Source: Ferrithrix thermotolerans DSM 19514 | GTDB lineage: Bacteria; Actinomycetota; Acidimicrobiia; Acidimicrobiales; Ilumatobacteraceae | Assembly: GCA_945861325.1 (NCBI GenBank) | Contig: CAMATY010000003.1 | Span: forward strand, 1-44,003 | Direction of reading: 5' to 3' | Length of the DNA: 44,003 nt | Shown here: piece after piece, positions 19,173-28,424 of the stretch | Layout of the letters: each line of letters opens with the position of its first letter | Position numbering within the stretch: position 1 is the first letter of the stretch | Made by a program: the position numbers and the translations under genes | The notes under the pieces: generated by a model | Database searches by the model: none | Told to the model about the DNA's origin: nothing | Seen by the model: the letters and a program-made list of their open reading frames with translations, nothing else

Positions 19173-20032
19173 AGACTCAAGAAGTCCTAACGGCGAAACA
19201 AACAGAATTCTTTGATCAAAATGGTTATTTGGTTCTGCCAAACTTTGTTGATGAACAAGCTTGCTTAAATCTTCGCGAGCAAGCCATGGTTCTTGCAGAA
19301 AAATACTGTCCATCACCAGAACAAGCAACCGTGTTCACTGCTGACGGCACGGCAGTGCACGCATCAGATGATTATTTTTTGACGAGTGGCGACAAGATTC
19401 GATGCTTCTTTGAAAAAGGTGCATTCGATGAACACGGCAAACTTCGCCAAGATGCGCACTTATGTCTCAACAAACTTGGTCACGCGATGCATGATCTTGA
19501 CCCGGTATTCAAAGAGTTCAGTCATTCAAGTCACCTTGCTGCAGTTGCACAATCAATCGGCATGAAGCAAGAAAAATTATTGCAGTCGATGTATATATTC
19601 AAACAACCACGGATCGGTGGCGAAGTCACTAGCCATGTTGACCACACGTATCTGTGGACTGACCCACAATCAGTAATCGGGTTTTGGTTTGCGATTGATG
19701 ACGCGACACTTGAAAACGGTTGCATGTGGGCGTTACCTGGCGGGCACCGTCTGCCGGTTAAACATCGCAATCGTCTGACCGCGGACCGCAAGTCGACATA
19801 CAACGAAGTTTTTGATTCGACTCCGTACCCGACTGAAGGTCTTGTGCCCCTAGAAGCAGCGCGGGGCACTCTAATTTTACTTAACGGAACTTTGCCACAT
19901 CGCTCGGGGCCAAACACAAGTGACAAACCGCGACATGCCTACACACTTCATGCAATTGACGGAACGGCAAATTATCCGAGCGATAATTGGCTGCAACGCC
20001 CATCATTGCCAATGTACGGTTTTTCAAACTAA
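19169..20032 (+). CDS. Phytanoyl-CoA dioxygenase (PhyH) family protein
   Basis: FFDQNGYLVLPNFVDEQACLNLREQA, SHVDHTYLWTDPQSVIGFWFAIDDATLENGCMWALPGGH, LILLNGTLPHRSGPNTSDKPRHAYTLH; HxD..H Fe(II) facial triad; GTG start overlapping cdd stop. Confidence 0.86.
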   Translation: MKTQEVLTAKQTEFFDQNGYLVLPNFVDEQACLNLREQAMVLAEKYCPSPEQATVFTADGTAVHASDDYFLTSGDKIRCFFEKGAFDEHGKLRQDAHLCLNKLGHAMHDLDPVFKEFSHSSHLAAVAQSIGMKQEKLLQSMYIFKQPRIGGEVTSHVDHTYLWTDPQSVIGFWFAIDDATLENGCMWALPGGHRLPVKHRNRLTADRKSTYNEVFDSTPYPTEGLVPLEAARGTLILLNGTLPHRSGPNTSDKPRHAYTLHAIDGTANYPSDNWLQRPSLPMYGFSN

Positions 20033-20035
20033 AAA

Positions 20036-20689
20036 TTATTTAGTTAATATCGCTTGAGTTGCCGAAGTTCCGAGACGAGTCGCACCAGCTTCAATCATTT
20101 GTAGCGCCGTTTCGCGTGTACGAATTCCGCCGCTTGCTTTAACACCAATCGAGTCGCCGACGGTTGCGCGCATTAATTTAACTGCTTTAACGGTTGCTCC
20201 GCCAGATTTATGAAACCCAGTTGATGTCTTAACAAAATTTGCACCGTTAGCAACAGCCACTCGGCATGTCGCAACAATCTGCGCATCAGTTAGCACAGCC
20301 GATTCAATAATTACCTTGAGACAAGTTGTTGTCGGTATCGCAGCGCGAACTTGAGCAATCTCATCGCCAAGTTCTAGCCAACTAGCCGAAAATACAAAAC
20401 CTAAATTTATGACCATGTCAATTTCTGTGGCGCCATTTTGTGTGGCATGTCTCGCCTCAAATGCTTTCACTGCACCGGCATGTGCCCCGGAAGGAAACCC
20501 GATTACGCACGCAGTCTCAACGGCTGAAGTTATAAATCCTGCTGGTAACGGCAAAAATGATGGCGAAAAACAAACTGCAGCAACATTGAACTTGCGAGCT
20601 TCGTCACAAAGTTTGGCAATATCTAACGAGGTCGCTTCGGGCGCGAGTTGTGTGTGATCAATATATTTTGCGAGTTCCTCAGAAGTCAT
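20036..20689 (-). CDS. deoC: Deoxyribose-phosphate aldolase
   Basis: LAKYIDHTQLAPEATSLDIAKLCDEA, CVIGFPSGAH, IDMVINLGF, KVIIESAVLTD, FVKTSTGF, GVKASGGIRT: canonical DeoC motifs. Confidence 0.96.
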   Translation of the reverse strand: MTSEELAKYIDHTQLAPEATSLDIAKLCDEARKFNVAAVCFSPSFLPLPAGFITSAVETACVIGFPSGAHAGAVKAFEARHATQNGATEIDMVINLGFVFSASWLELGDEIAQVRAAIPTTTCLKVIIESAVLTDAQIVATCRVAVANGANFVKTSTGFHKSGGATVKAVKLMRATVGDSIGVKASGGIRTRETALQMIEAGATRLGTSATQAILTK

Positions 20690-20767
20690 TAATAATCACG
20701 TTAATTCACCAGTTCGTCAATTCGCTTTTTTAGTATCAGCAACAACGGAGTATTATTTTGACCTGAG

Positions 20768-21373
20768 ATGGCAACGCTGCGGTTTAACTACGGGACAATG
20801 GGTTCGGGCAAAAGCACGCTTGCGCTACAAATAAATCATAATTTAACTAGTCGTGGCCTAGCAGGACTGTTGCTGACAAAACTTGATCGAGATGGTGGTC
20901 AAGTTACAAGTCGCCTTGGTGTTTCAACGCCAGCAATTGAAATGGCGCCTGAGCTCAATCTTTTTGAGTTCGCTGTGTCGCGTATGCCGTTGCAATTTAT
21001 TGTCTGCGATGAAGCACAATTTTGCACAGTTGAGCAGTGCGACCAACTTGCATTAATTGTCGACGAACTGCATGTTGATGTTTATGCATTCGGCTTGATA
21101 ACCGATTTTAAAGGTTTGTTATTTGATGGCACAAGGCGGTTGCTTGAAATTGCCGATCAACGCATTGAGATGCAAGTCGAAGCTCGTTGTTGGTGTGGTG
21201 CTCGTGCAACAAATAACGCGCGTTTGGTTAACGACAAAGTTGTATTAGAAGGTGAAACCGTAATGGTCGGCGATACTGATAAAAATACCATCGCACCGTT
21301 GTTTGGAGATGTCGTGCGTTACGAATTACTTTGTCGAAACCACTACCGCAAAAAACAAGTTTCGGCTAACTAA
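20768..21373 (+). CDS. tdk: Thymidine kinase
   Basis: P-loop FNYGTMGSGKSTLALQ, FIVCDEAQFCTVEQCDQL, VYAFGLITDFKGLLFDGTRRLLEIAD, CWCGARATNNAR. Confidence 0.95.
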   Translation: MATLRFNYGTMGSGKSTLALQINHNLTSRGLAGLLLTKLDRDGGQVTSRLGVSTPAIEMAPELNLFEFAVSRMPLQFIVCDEAQFCTVEQCDQLALIVDELHVDVYAFGLITDFKGLLFDGTRRLLEIADQRIEMQVEARCWCGARATNNARLVNDKVVLEGETVMVGDTDKNTIAPLFGDVVRYELLCRNHYRKKQVSAN

Positions 21374-21747
21374 AATACGTTTAGTAAATCAACGACGAAG
21401 ACTAAAGTTTCTCCACCCTTAATAACTCCACCTGCGCCTTGACTGCCATAACCCATATCTGGTGGGATAGTAAGTTTTCGTCGACCGCCGACTTTCATGC
21501 CAGCAACACCTTTATCCCAGCCAGAAATTACTTGACCGTTACCCAAACCAAAATCAAACGGCTCATTGCGATCCCATGATGCATCAAATTGTTTTCCTGT
21601 GCTCCACGCCACACCGACGTAATGCACCGAAACGGTCTTGCCGTTTATGGCTTCGACGCCGCTGCCAACCGTAATATCTTCGGTTACTAAACCGCTCGGC
21701 GCTGGAGTTTGTGGAATCGTTACTTCTGGTTTGGTATTTGACATCAC
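21370..21747 (-). CDS. FKBP-type peptidyl-prolyl cis-trans isomerase
   Basis: VSVHYVGVAWSTGKQFDASWDRNEPFDFGLGNGQVISGWDKGVAGMKVGGRRKLTIPPDMGYG. Confidence 0.94.
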   Translation of the reverse strand: MMSNTKPEVTIPQTPAPSGLVTEDITVGSGVEAINGKTVSVHYVGVAWSTGKQFDASWDRNEPFDFGLGNGQVISGWDKGVAGMKVGGRRKLTIPPDMGYGSQGAGGVIKGGETLVFVVDLLNVF

Positions 21748-21775
21748 AGCAGACTACTGACCGAATTGACAAAAA

Positions 21776-22477
21776 TTACCTAATATATTCGCGATATGAC
21801 TTGAGGACTTCAATAGCAGGAGAATCAGTGGTTATTTTAAATTGCTTGACGAATCTATCTAGTCGAGAAAGATCCTCTGCTGTGTCAATGTCAAGACGCA
21901 CATCAGGAAATGCCAGTTCAGAGGGAGCCTCCAGGGCATTCAACCGAAAAGTAGATTGGTTGTCCCACAAATAACTTGTCACATGTTCGCGATGCGATGA
22001 CTCTGTGGCGATTGCTGCAATTTTTCGAACGAGTTCTACCGAGAGAATTTCCGCTCCAAAACCGTCAGCATATTTATTATTGAGACGTTGTTGATGATTA
22101 CACGAGTAATCAAAATCTCCACTCCTAAAATTTTGAACAAGGCGATCAATCTCTTCGGGTGCAATAAATGGATTGTCTGCGCAAATGCGCACAACTGATT
22201 GTGCATCAGTTTGCTCTAGGGCTTGGGTAAACCGCAACAACACATCGTTTTCGCTACCTCTGACAACTTTGATTGCCAAGTCTTCAGCATGCGTTACCAA
22301 TTCGTCATCTTGACTATTAGTCGAAGTTGCAAGAATTACTTCATCTATATTGACTGCGCGTAGAACTCGAATTAAAACCCAGTCAATCAGTGTGTGAGAC
22401 CCAAGTATTTTGAGCATCTTGCCAGGAAATCGCTGTGAACCCATGCGCGCTTGCACCACGGCAACAACTTGGGTCAT
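21776..22477 (-). CDS. SpsF-like cytidylyltransferase (candidate CMP-ulosonate synthetase)
   Basis: VVAVVQARMGSQRFPGKMLKILGSHTLIDWVLIRV, VVRICADNPFIAPEEIDRLV; starts with ATGA overlap of the upstream NeuB-like gene. Confidence 0.82.
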   Translation of the reverse strand: MTQVVAVVQARMGSQRFPGKMLKILGSHTLIDWVLIRVLRAVNIDEVILATSTNSQDDELVTHAEDLAIKVVRGSENDVLLRFTQALEQTDAQSVVRICADNPFIAPEEIDRLVQNFRSGDFDYSCNHQQRLNNKYADGFGAEILSVELVRKIAAIATESSHREHVTSYLWDNQSTFRLNALEAPSELAFPDVRLDIDTAEDLSRLDRFVKQFKITTDSPAIEVLKSYREYIR

Positions 22478-23541
22478 GATTTGGTGAGGTCATCCCAAGT
22501 GAGAATGTGGTCTTCTGGCAAATCACGAATAAGTTTCTGTCCAATTACTTCGTCCCAGTTAATAGGACTAACACCAGTGCCGGGACGCTTCGCAACTAGA
22601 TCACTGTCGACAATTTGGTGACCAGACTTTAAGTCGCGCGTCAAGACAATGCTTCTGCGTGCATTGAGTCTGGAAATCTCTTCCGTGGCGATTGGCGCTT
22701 TGTCTCGTGTCGGCCCGAGCAACTCGTGAACTTTTTTAATTTTGACTTGAAAACGTGCTAGATCGCTTTCATCCATTGCATGATAATGATCGTTACCAGG
22801 CAAGGTTTTATCAAGCGTGAAATGCTTTTCAAGAACTACCGCACCAAGCAAATGTGCTGCGATCAAACTTGTCATCTCTTGGTTTGGCAGTGTGTGGTCT
22901 GAGTAACCAAGTAACACATCTGGATAACGATTGCGCAAATCAGTCAGCATTCCAAGATGGGCATTCTCATCTCGAGTTGGATAATTGAGAATGCAGTGCA
23001 TCAAGCAAATCTGTTTGGCACCCGCTGCACGCAAAATTGCTAGTGCAGTATCAATCTCGCCAATATTTGATGCACCAGTCGACAAAATTATTGGTTTGCC
23101 AGTTGCCGCAACTTTCTTTAGCAACGGTGGATTCGTGATATCGGCTGATGCAATTTTAAAATATTTTACTAGTGGGTCAAGCATCTCAACAGCACCGATA
23201 TCAAATGGCGTCGAGACAAATTCGATCTCAAATTTCTTGCAATGGTCGGCAAGCTCTTTATATTCGGCGGCACCAAAGGCGTCATACTTTGTAAACAACT
23301 CGTACTGGCTAGTCGTTGGTTCTTTGCTTGTATCCCAATATGACGGTGAAAACTTCGAGGCGATCAGTCCGGCTTTGTAGGTTTGAAACTTTGCTGCATC
23401 GGCACCACCACGCTTTGCCGCCTCAATCAACAGTTTTGCTGTTGCGAGCGAACCCTCATGGTTGACTCCGATTTCGGCAATTATGTATGGTGCATCGTTT
23501 TCGCCAACAAGTCGGCTTCCTAATTGAATTGAAGTTGTCAT
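22474..23541 (-). CDS. NeuB/SpsE-type ulosonic-acid synthase with C-terminal SAF domain (copy 1)
   Basis: [127 protein letters not shown]-like C-terminus. Confidence 0.92.
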   Translation of the reverse strand: MTTSIQLGSRLVGENDAPYIIAEIGVNHEGSLATAKLLIEAAKRGGADAAKFQTYKAGLIASKFSPSYWDTSKEPTTSQYELFTKYDAFGAAEYKELADHCKKFEIEFVSTPFDIGAVEMLDPLVKYFKIASADITNPPLLKKVAATGKPIILSTGASNIGEIDTALAILRAAGAKQICLMHCILNYPTRDENAHLGMLTDLRNRYPDVLLGYSDHTLPNQEMTSLIAAHLLGAVVLEKHFTLDKTLPGNDHYHAMDESDLARFQVKIKKVHELLGPTRDKAPIATEEISRLNARRSIVLTRDLKSGHQIVDSDLVAKRPGTGVSPINWDEVIGQKLIRDLPEDHILTWDDLTKS

Positions 23542-24203
23542 TTTGCCGACTCCTCGCCATGCTTCTCAACTATGCGCTGGCGATGATGCTCCATTGCAAC
23601 AGAATCGTTCGTCGAATTATTGGCGTGGCGACGATAACGATAAAGCGGAAGTTCAAGACGATGAATTTTATATTTTTTAGTGAACCTCAACCGAAGATCT
23701 GTTTCTTCGTGCAACAGAAAAGACTCGTCGTAAAGACCAATGTCAATCAATTGCTCGGTGCGAAACATGATTCCACAGGCGATCGGTTCTGCCAAACAAT
23801 CGTTACGAGCTAGTACCTCTTCTTGCTCGTCAACCAACAAATAGTCACAGGCGATTGCATCCATGTATTTATTGTCTCGTAAAAACCCATGGAGTAAATG
23901 AAGAAACTCATCATTGACATAGTCATCGGCGTCAACTCGAACTACAAACGGCGTGCGGGCTCGTCGAATGGCTTTGTTGAGTGATGCTGGCAGCCCGAGA
24001 TTGCTTTTGTTTGTGATTAAAACTATTTCGTCGACAAATTCTTGAAGCACACTTGCACTGTTGTCTGTACTGCCGTCGTTGACTACAACAATTTCAAACT
24101 TGTCGCGCGCAAAACTTTGTGCAAGCAACGACCGGAGGCACCGAGTGATGTATCGCTCTTGGTTGTATGCAGCGATAATCACAGAAATAATTGGGTGCGA
24201 CAT
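23538..24203 (-). CDS. Glycosyltransferase family 2
   Basis: [55 protein letters not shown] (GT-A with DxD-like motif). Confidence 0.9.
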   Translation of the reverse strand: MSHPIISVIIAAYNQERYITRCLRSLLAQSFARDKFEIVVVNDGSTDNSASVLQEFVDEIVLITNKSNLGLPASLNKAIRRARTPFVVRVDADDYVNDEFLHLLHGFLRDNKYMDAIACDYLLVDEQEEVLARNDCLAEPIACGIMFRTEQLIDIGLYDESFLLHEETDLRLRFTKKYKIHRLELPLYRYRRHANNSTNDSVAMEHHRQRIVEKHGEESAK

Positions 24204-24211
24204 GAATCTGC

Positions 24212-25372
24212 TCAGTTCAAAACTTTTGATAGTGCGGTGTGCAGTCTTGCCGGAACTGTTTCATCCATTTTGACAACAACCGGCAGCGATACTGCTCGCT
24301 CAAGTCGAGCCCGCGATGGACCAAATGCTTTGCCCAGGTCTCCTCCGTGTCGTGCCACGAGTTCAGGCATATGCGTCCAGGTTCCTGCAAAGTGCCAGGT
24401 GACTGCCTCTGGCAAAATTTTTGTAGAAAGACCTTCGGCCAAAAGTGCGCCGCGACATTTTAGAGCAGTCGCATTATCGGCGACACTAAAAATCAGTGCA
24501 TCAGCAGTTTCGTGAGACCCAGCCGGAACTTCGCGCGGAATAATCCCGGGAAGATTTTTTATTGACGCCCACATTGAATCGCGATTTTTGCGTTGCATCG
24601 TCACGACATGGGAAAGTTTCTTTAACTGGGCCAGCCCAACAGCACCTTGAAGTTCGTTCATCCGAAAGTTGAAGCCACTGCTAGCGCGAGTGTCTTCCCA
24701 ACGAGGCACACTCGGGTTATTTTCGTGCCCATGATCATGCCATGCTGCTGCAAATTTGTAATCGTTTTCGTTTTGAAACACGATCATTCCACCTTCGCCC
24801 GTAGTCATCGTCTTTGCAAAATCAAAACTGTAGGTTCCCATTTGACCCCAAGTGCCCAACGGCCGGCCATCAAGCGAGCCCCCGCATCCCCAGGCTGCAT
24901 CCTCGATAAGCGTGAGATTATTCTTTCGGCAAATATCATCAATCTCGAACAGCCGAGCTGGTGTGCCGAGCATATGCACTGCAATCACGGCCTTAGTTTT
25001 TGGTGTGATCAACGACTTTAATGATTCAGGATCGATATTTAATGTGCCATCAATTTCTGCACACACTGGTATCGCTCCGGCTTCGATTATCGCTTCAACA
25101 GTGGCGACAAAAGTAAAACTCTGGGTAATTACTTCGTCGCCTGGTTTTATATCTAAAACAGCGAGCGCAACGCGAAGTGCTGCGGTGCCTGATGTGACTG
25201 CAAGTGCGTGTGGCATGCCGACAGATTCAGCGAACTCGCGTTCAAAATCTCTAACTTTCCAGCGGTCTTGTCGTAAGTGATCAAACGAGTGGCGAAACAA
25301 TACTCCACCGTGTTTGAAAATATCGTCAATCTCGGCCTGCTCTTCAGCACCAATGAGCTCGTAACCAGGCAT
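24212..25372 (-). CDS. DegT/DnrJ/EryC1 aminotransferase, KdnA-like (8-amino-3,8-dideoxy-manno-octulosonate transaminase-like)
   Basis: [19 protein letters not shown]...[53 protein letters not shown] (PLP Lys), [19 protein letters not shown]-terminus closely resembles remembered Shewanella KdnA; adjacent KdnB-like gene. Confidence 0.8.
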   Translation of the reverse strand: MPGYELIGAEEQAEIDDIFKHGGVLFRHSFDHLRQDRWKVRDFEREFAESVGMPHALAVTSGTAALRVALAVLDIKPGDEVITQSFTFVATVEAIIEAGAIPVCAEIDGTLNIDPESLKSLITPKTKAVIAVHMLGTPARLFEIDDICRKNNLTLIEDAAWGCGGSLDGRPLGTWGQMGTYSFDFAKTMTTGEGGMIVFQNENDYKFAAAWHDHGHENNPSVPRWEDTRASSGFNFRMNELQGAVGLAQLKKLSHVVTMQRKNRDSMWASIKNLPGIIPREVPAGSHETADALIFSVADNATALKCRGALLAEGLSTKILPEAVTWHFAGTWTHMPELVARHGGDLGKAFGPSRARLERAVSLPVVVKMDETVPARLHTALSKVLN

Positions 25373-25395
25373 GTATTGATTTTACTCTGAGATCT

Positions 25396-26499
25396 TTACA
25401 TCTTCTCAAACAATGAAATGATCCTTGCGTCTGTCAGCGTTGCTCGAAACTCGGTGCCCAGTGCATTAGTAAGTGGCTTTTCATGTTTGATCGTTGCGGC
25501 AATTAAGGCTTGGCGTAGATCGTCTGTGAGGTTGGCACACACACCGCGTGGTAGTTCAACATTTTGCAATTCAATCATTTTACGAAACTCACTATGTGCT
25601 TGCGGATAAAACTCGCTCATCGCATTAAGCACGACACAATTCGCGACACAATGATGCATACCAAACACGACACTTAAGGCAGCAGAAAATGGGTGAATGA
25701 TTCCGACATAGCTCGTGGCGATCGCACATCCACCTAAATAACTCGCGACCATCAGATCGCTGCGTCGCGCATCTGCCATCATGTTGCTACTTAAAAATAC
25801 ATTGCGACAAAGATTTACAGTTTCTCGTGAATACGCATCACCAATTGCATTGCGGTACGAACCATCTAGCGCTTCAATGCAATGAATATAGGCGTCCATA
25901 CCTGTATAAAAATATTGATTTCGCGGAACTGTGCTGGTCAAACTCGGGTCTAAAATAATGTGATCAAAAACTGTGTAGTCGCTATTCATACCTAATTTGA
26001 GGCCAGTTTCGAGATTCGTCATTACGCATGTGCGCGTTGCTTCAGCACCAGTGCCAGAAATAGTCGGTACACCTATTTTGTGAATTCCAGGTACGCGCAC
26101 CAAATCCCAACCTTGATAGTCGGCTGCCTTACCGCCATTTGTTAACAAGTTCGCTACAGCCTTTGCGGTATCAAGGGTTATCCCGCCCCCGATACCGACA
26201 ATTGTTGCAGGTTGTTTATGACCTGACGATTGAAGTGCGACAACTAGATCATCTATCCCTTGAGTAGTCGGTTCTTTTTCGGTTTTTATAAAGTGTTTTG
26301 CATCACCTGCAATTATCCCTAGCGAGTTGAGAACATCTTTACTATTTTCAAAAAACTCGTCAATTAGATAAACCGCGTGTGATGTTTCTTTTGTGCGTTG
26401 CGCATTAACTAAATCTGCTAATCCCGAAAGCGAACCATCGCCAATTGTGAATCTTCCAACATTGCGGACATTTTTAACACCTGTGTCAAGAATCGTCAT
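25396..26499 (-). CDS. Iron-containing alcohol dehydrogenase, KdnB-like (3-deoxy-manno-octulosonate 8-oxidase-like)
   Basis: IVGIGGGITLDTAKAVANLL, GVPTISGTGAEATRTCVMTN, LDPSLTSTVPRNQYFYTGMDAYIHCIEAL, metal-binding His pattern; group III Fe-ADH fold; next to KdnA-like gene. Confidence 0.8.
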   Translation of the reverse strand: MTILDTGVKNVRNVGRFTIGDGSLSGLADLVNAQRTKETSHAVYLIDEFFENSKDVLNSLGIIAGDAKHFIKTEKEPTTQGIDDLVVALQSSGHKQPATIVGIGGGITLDTAKAVANLLTNGGKAADYQGWDLVRVPGIHKIGVPTISGTGAEATRTCVMTNLETGLKLGMNSDYTVFDHIILDPSLTSTVPRNQYFYTGMDAYIHCIEALDGSYRNAIGDAYSRETVNLCRNVFLSSNMMADARRSDLMVASYLGGCAIATSYVGIIHPFSAALSVVFGMHHCVANCVVLNAMSEFYPQAHSEFRKMIELQNVELPRGVCANLTDDLRQALIAATIKHEKPLTNALGTEFRATLTDARIISLFEKM

Positions 26500-27335
26500 T
26501 AGAGCCCACGCACAGCATCAAACATTGAAACTGAGGCATCGAACTTTCCGTTGCTTGCTACCACTGTGCACGGCTCGCTGAAGACTCGCTCAGGTAAATT
26601 AACTCCTTCGATTTCAAATGTTCCACCCGCGCCATTTACTATCGCTAATCCTGCGGCAACATCCCAAAACATGATGTTGTGTTCGGCGTAAACATCGGCT
26701 GCGCCAGTTGCAACAAGCCACAATGATGCAGCGGCTGCGCCAATCATCCGAATCTTTCCGAACGAACGCATAGTTGTCGCAAATGCTTCAACAGCGCGCG
26801 GGTCATCAATTGGAAACCGGCTCGGAAACCCAGTGCACAGTGTCGCCTGACCGCGTTCTTCGCGATCTGAGACGTGTACAAGAACTTTTTCGACGTATGC
26901 ACCGATTTTTGGTCCACCGAAACTTAATTGCTTAGTTACTAAATTAAATAGCACACCCAGCACGGGCTCATTGCCCTGCCATAAAGCCAGTGAAATCATT
27001 GATGGACCAAGGCCTCTGCTGAAGTTGTAGCTTCCATCTAGGGGATCGATTACCCAAAGCAAATTTTTAAATTTACCCGAATCAATAAATCCTGTCTCTT
27101 CGCTAAGAATTGGAAACCCGAAACTTGCTAATCCTTTAATCAGTTGCTTTTCTAAAATTTTGTCAGCGGCAAGTTTAATTTCACGCCCACCTACTTGAAG
27201 ATCAACTACTTTCTTGGCTTCTTGGCTATTTGCGCGAATAAACTTTTTACCAACACTACGAACAAGTTCTGTAGTAGCAATCACAAGACCTTGAATATCG
27301 TTAATTGTCAGGTCGGTCATTGTCGTATCGCTCAT
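26499..27335 (-). CDS. Inositol monophosphatase family phosphatase
   Basis: ILSEETG, LLWVIDPLDGSYNFSRGLG, GAAAASLWLVATGAADVYAEHNIMFWDVAAGLAIVNGAGG: IMPase motifs. Confidence 0.88.
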   Translation of the reverse strand: MSDTTMTDLTINDIQGLVIATTELVRSVGKKFIRANSQEAKKVVDLQVGGREIKLAADKILEKQLIKGLASFGFPILSEETGFIDSGKFKNLLWVIDPLDGSYNFSRGLGPSMISLALWQGNEPVLGVLFNLVTKQLSFGGPKIGAYVEKVLVHVSDREERGQATLCTGFPSRFPIDDPRAVEAFATTMRSFGKIRMIGAAAASLWLVATGAADVYAEHNIMFWDVAAGLAIVNGAGGTFEIEGVNLPERVFSEPCTVVASNGKFDASVSMFDAVRGL

Positions 27336-28384
27336 TGGGGTACCTCAGGGTTTCCAATATTAAATTTGTTGCGCCAAATTGGATCGGCATAATAAATTTT
27401 ATAGACAAGTTTCATTGTTTCGAAGGCATCATGCGATGTGCCGTTTTGAACTGGTTGATTATGAAGAATACTTTGCGTAAACGCCGCAATCTCTGAGTCC
27501 CAAGATGGATCGTCAGAATATTCAAAAAGCTCCTCTTTGGGGTCACCGTTGTCTTTGTCTGGGTCGGCGGTTACCAAAGTCATCGTCTCGTTTCCGTAAC
27601 TTTTTGAACCAGTCAATATTCCGCGCAAAATTACACCACCGCGTTGCATATTGATGTCAAGGCTGAACTGATGTCGCCACTGAGTCGCCGATGAATTAAG
27701 CATCGCCACGACGCCATCTTTGGTTTTCATTAATGCATACGCATTATCTTCGACGTTGTATCCCCAATGACCGTTAGAAATAAAACTCTGGACATCTACG
27801 AACTCACCGGCCATCAGACGCATTAGATCAACCATGTGTATGCCTTGATCTAGAAGTACTCCTCCGCCGGCGATCTCGCGTTTTGCGCGCCAGTCCGCCT
27901 GGTTAAAAGTAATCAACTTTGATTTTCCGTAGACACCACGCATGTTGATGATCTTGCCGTAGCGACCAGAACGAATAATTTTTAGAGCATCTTGAACAGA
28001 GTCGTGGTACCGATGATTAAATCCATACATCAGTCGACAATTGGGGTTTAGCTTTTCTGTTTCGATTACGCGAGTGATGTCTGAAATATCACGACCTGGT
28101 GGCTTCTCACAAAACACATGCAAGCCCAAGTTCAGGCCAGCTTGCGTAACTTCTGCGGCGATGTCATTTGTAACACAAACAATCAAGACATCCAGTTTTT
28201 GTTTTAAAAGTTGTTGATAAGTTCGAAAATGACGAACACCATTTGGCAAAACTCCGTCATCTTTAAACACACGATCACAAACCGCGACTAACTCAAGATC
28301 GGGGTGCCGTTCAACGCAATCACCACGACGTTTACCTACGACGCCATAACCAGCGATACCGACTTTCAAAACTTTTGCACTCAT
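27332..28384 (-). CDS. Gfo/Idh/MocA family oxidoreductase (copy 1)
   Basis: KVGIAGYGVVGKRR, HVFCEKPPGRDI, GGVLLDQGIHMVDLMRLMAGEF. Confidence 0.9.
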   Translation of the reverse strand: MSAKVLKVGIAGYGVVGKRRGDCVERHPDLELVAVCDRVFKDDGVLPNGVRHFRTYQQLLKQKLDVLIVCVTNDIAAEVTQAGLNLGLHVFCEKPPGRDISDITRVIETEKLNPNCRLMYGFNHRYHDSVQDALKIIRSGRYGKIINMRGVYGKSKLITFNQADWRAKREIAGGGVLLDQGIHMVDLMRLMAGEFVDVQSFISNGHWGYNVEDNAYALMKTKDGVVAMLNSSATQWRHQFSLDINMQRGGVILRGILTGSKSYGNETMTLVTADPDKDNGDPKEELFEYSDDPSWDSEIAAFTQSILHNQPVQNGTSHDAFETMKLVYKIYYADPIWRNKFNIGNPEVPQ

Positions 28385-28424
28385 GTCGTGAAGTTTGAAT
28401 TCTTAATCGCTGGGCAAATTTCAA

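Noticed and set aside
24042-24515. Plus-strand 157-aa ORF across GT2 and KdnA-like genes
   Set aside because: Antisense to two well-supported genes, no coherent domain.
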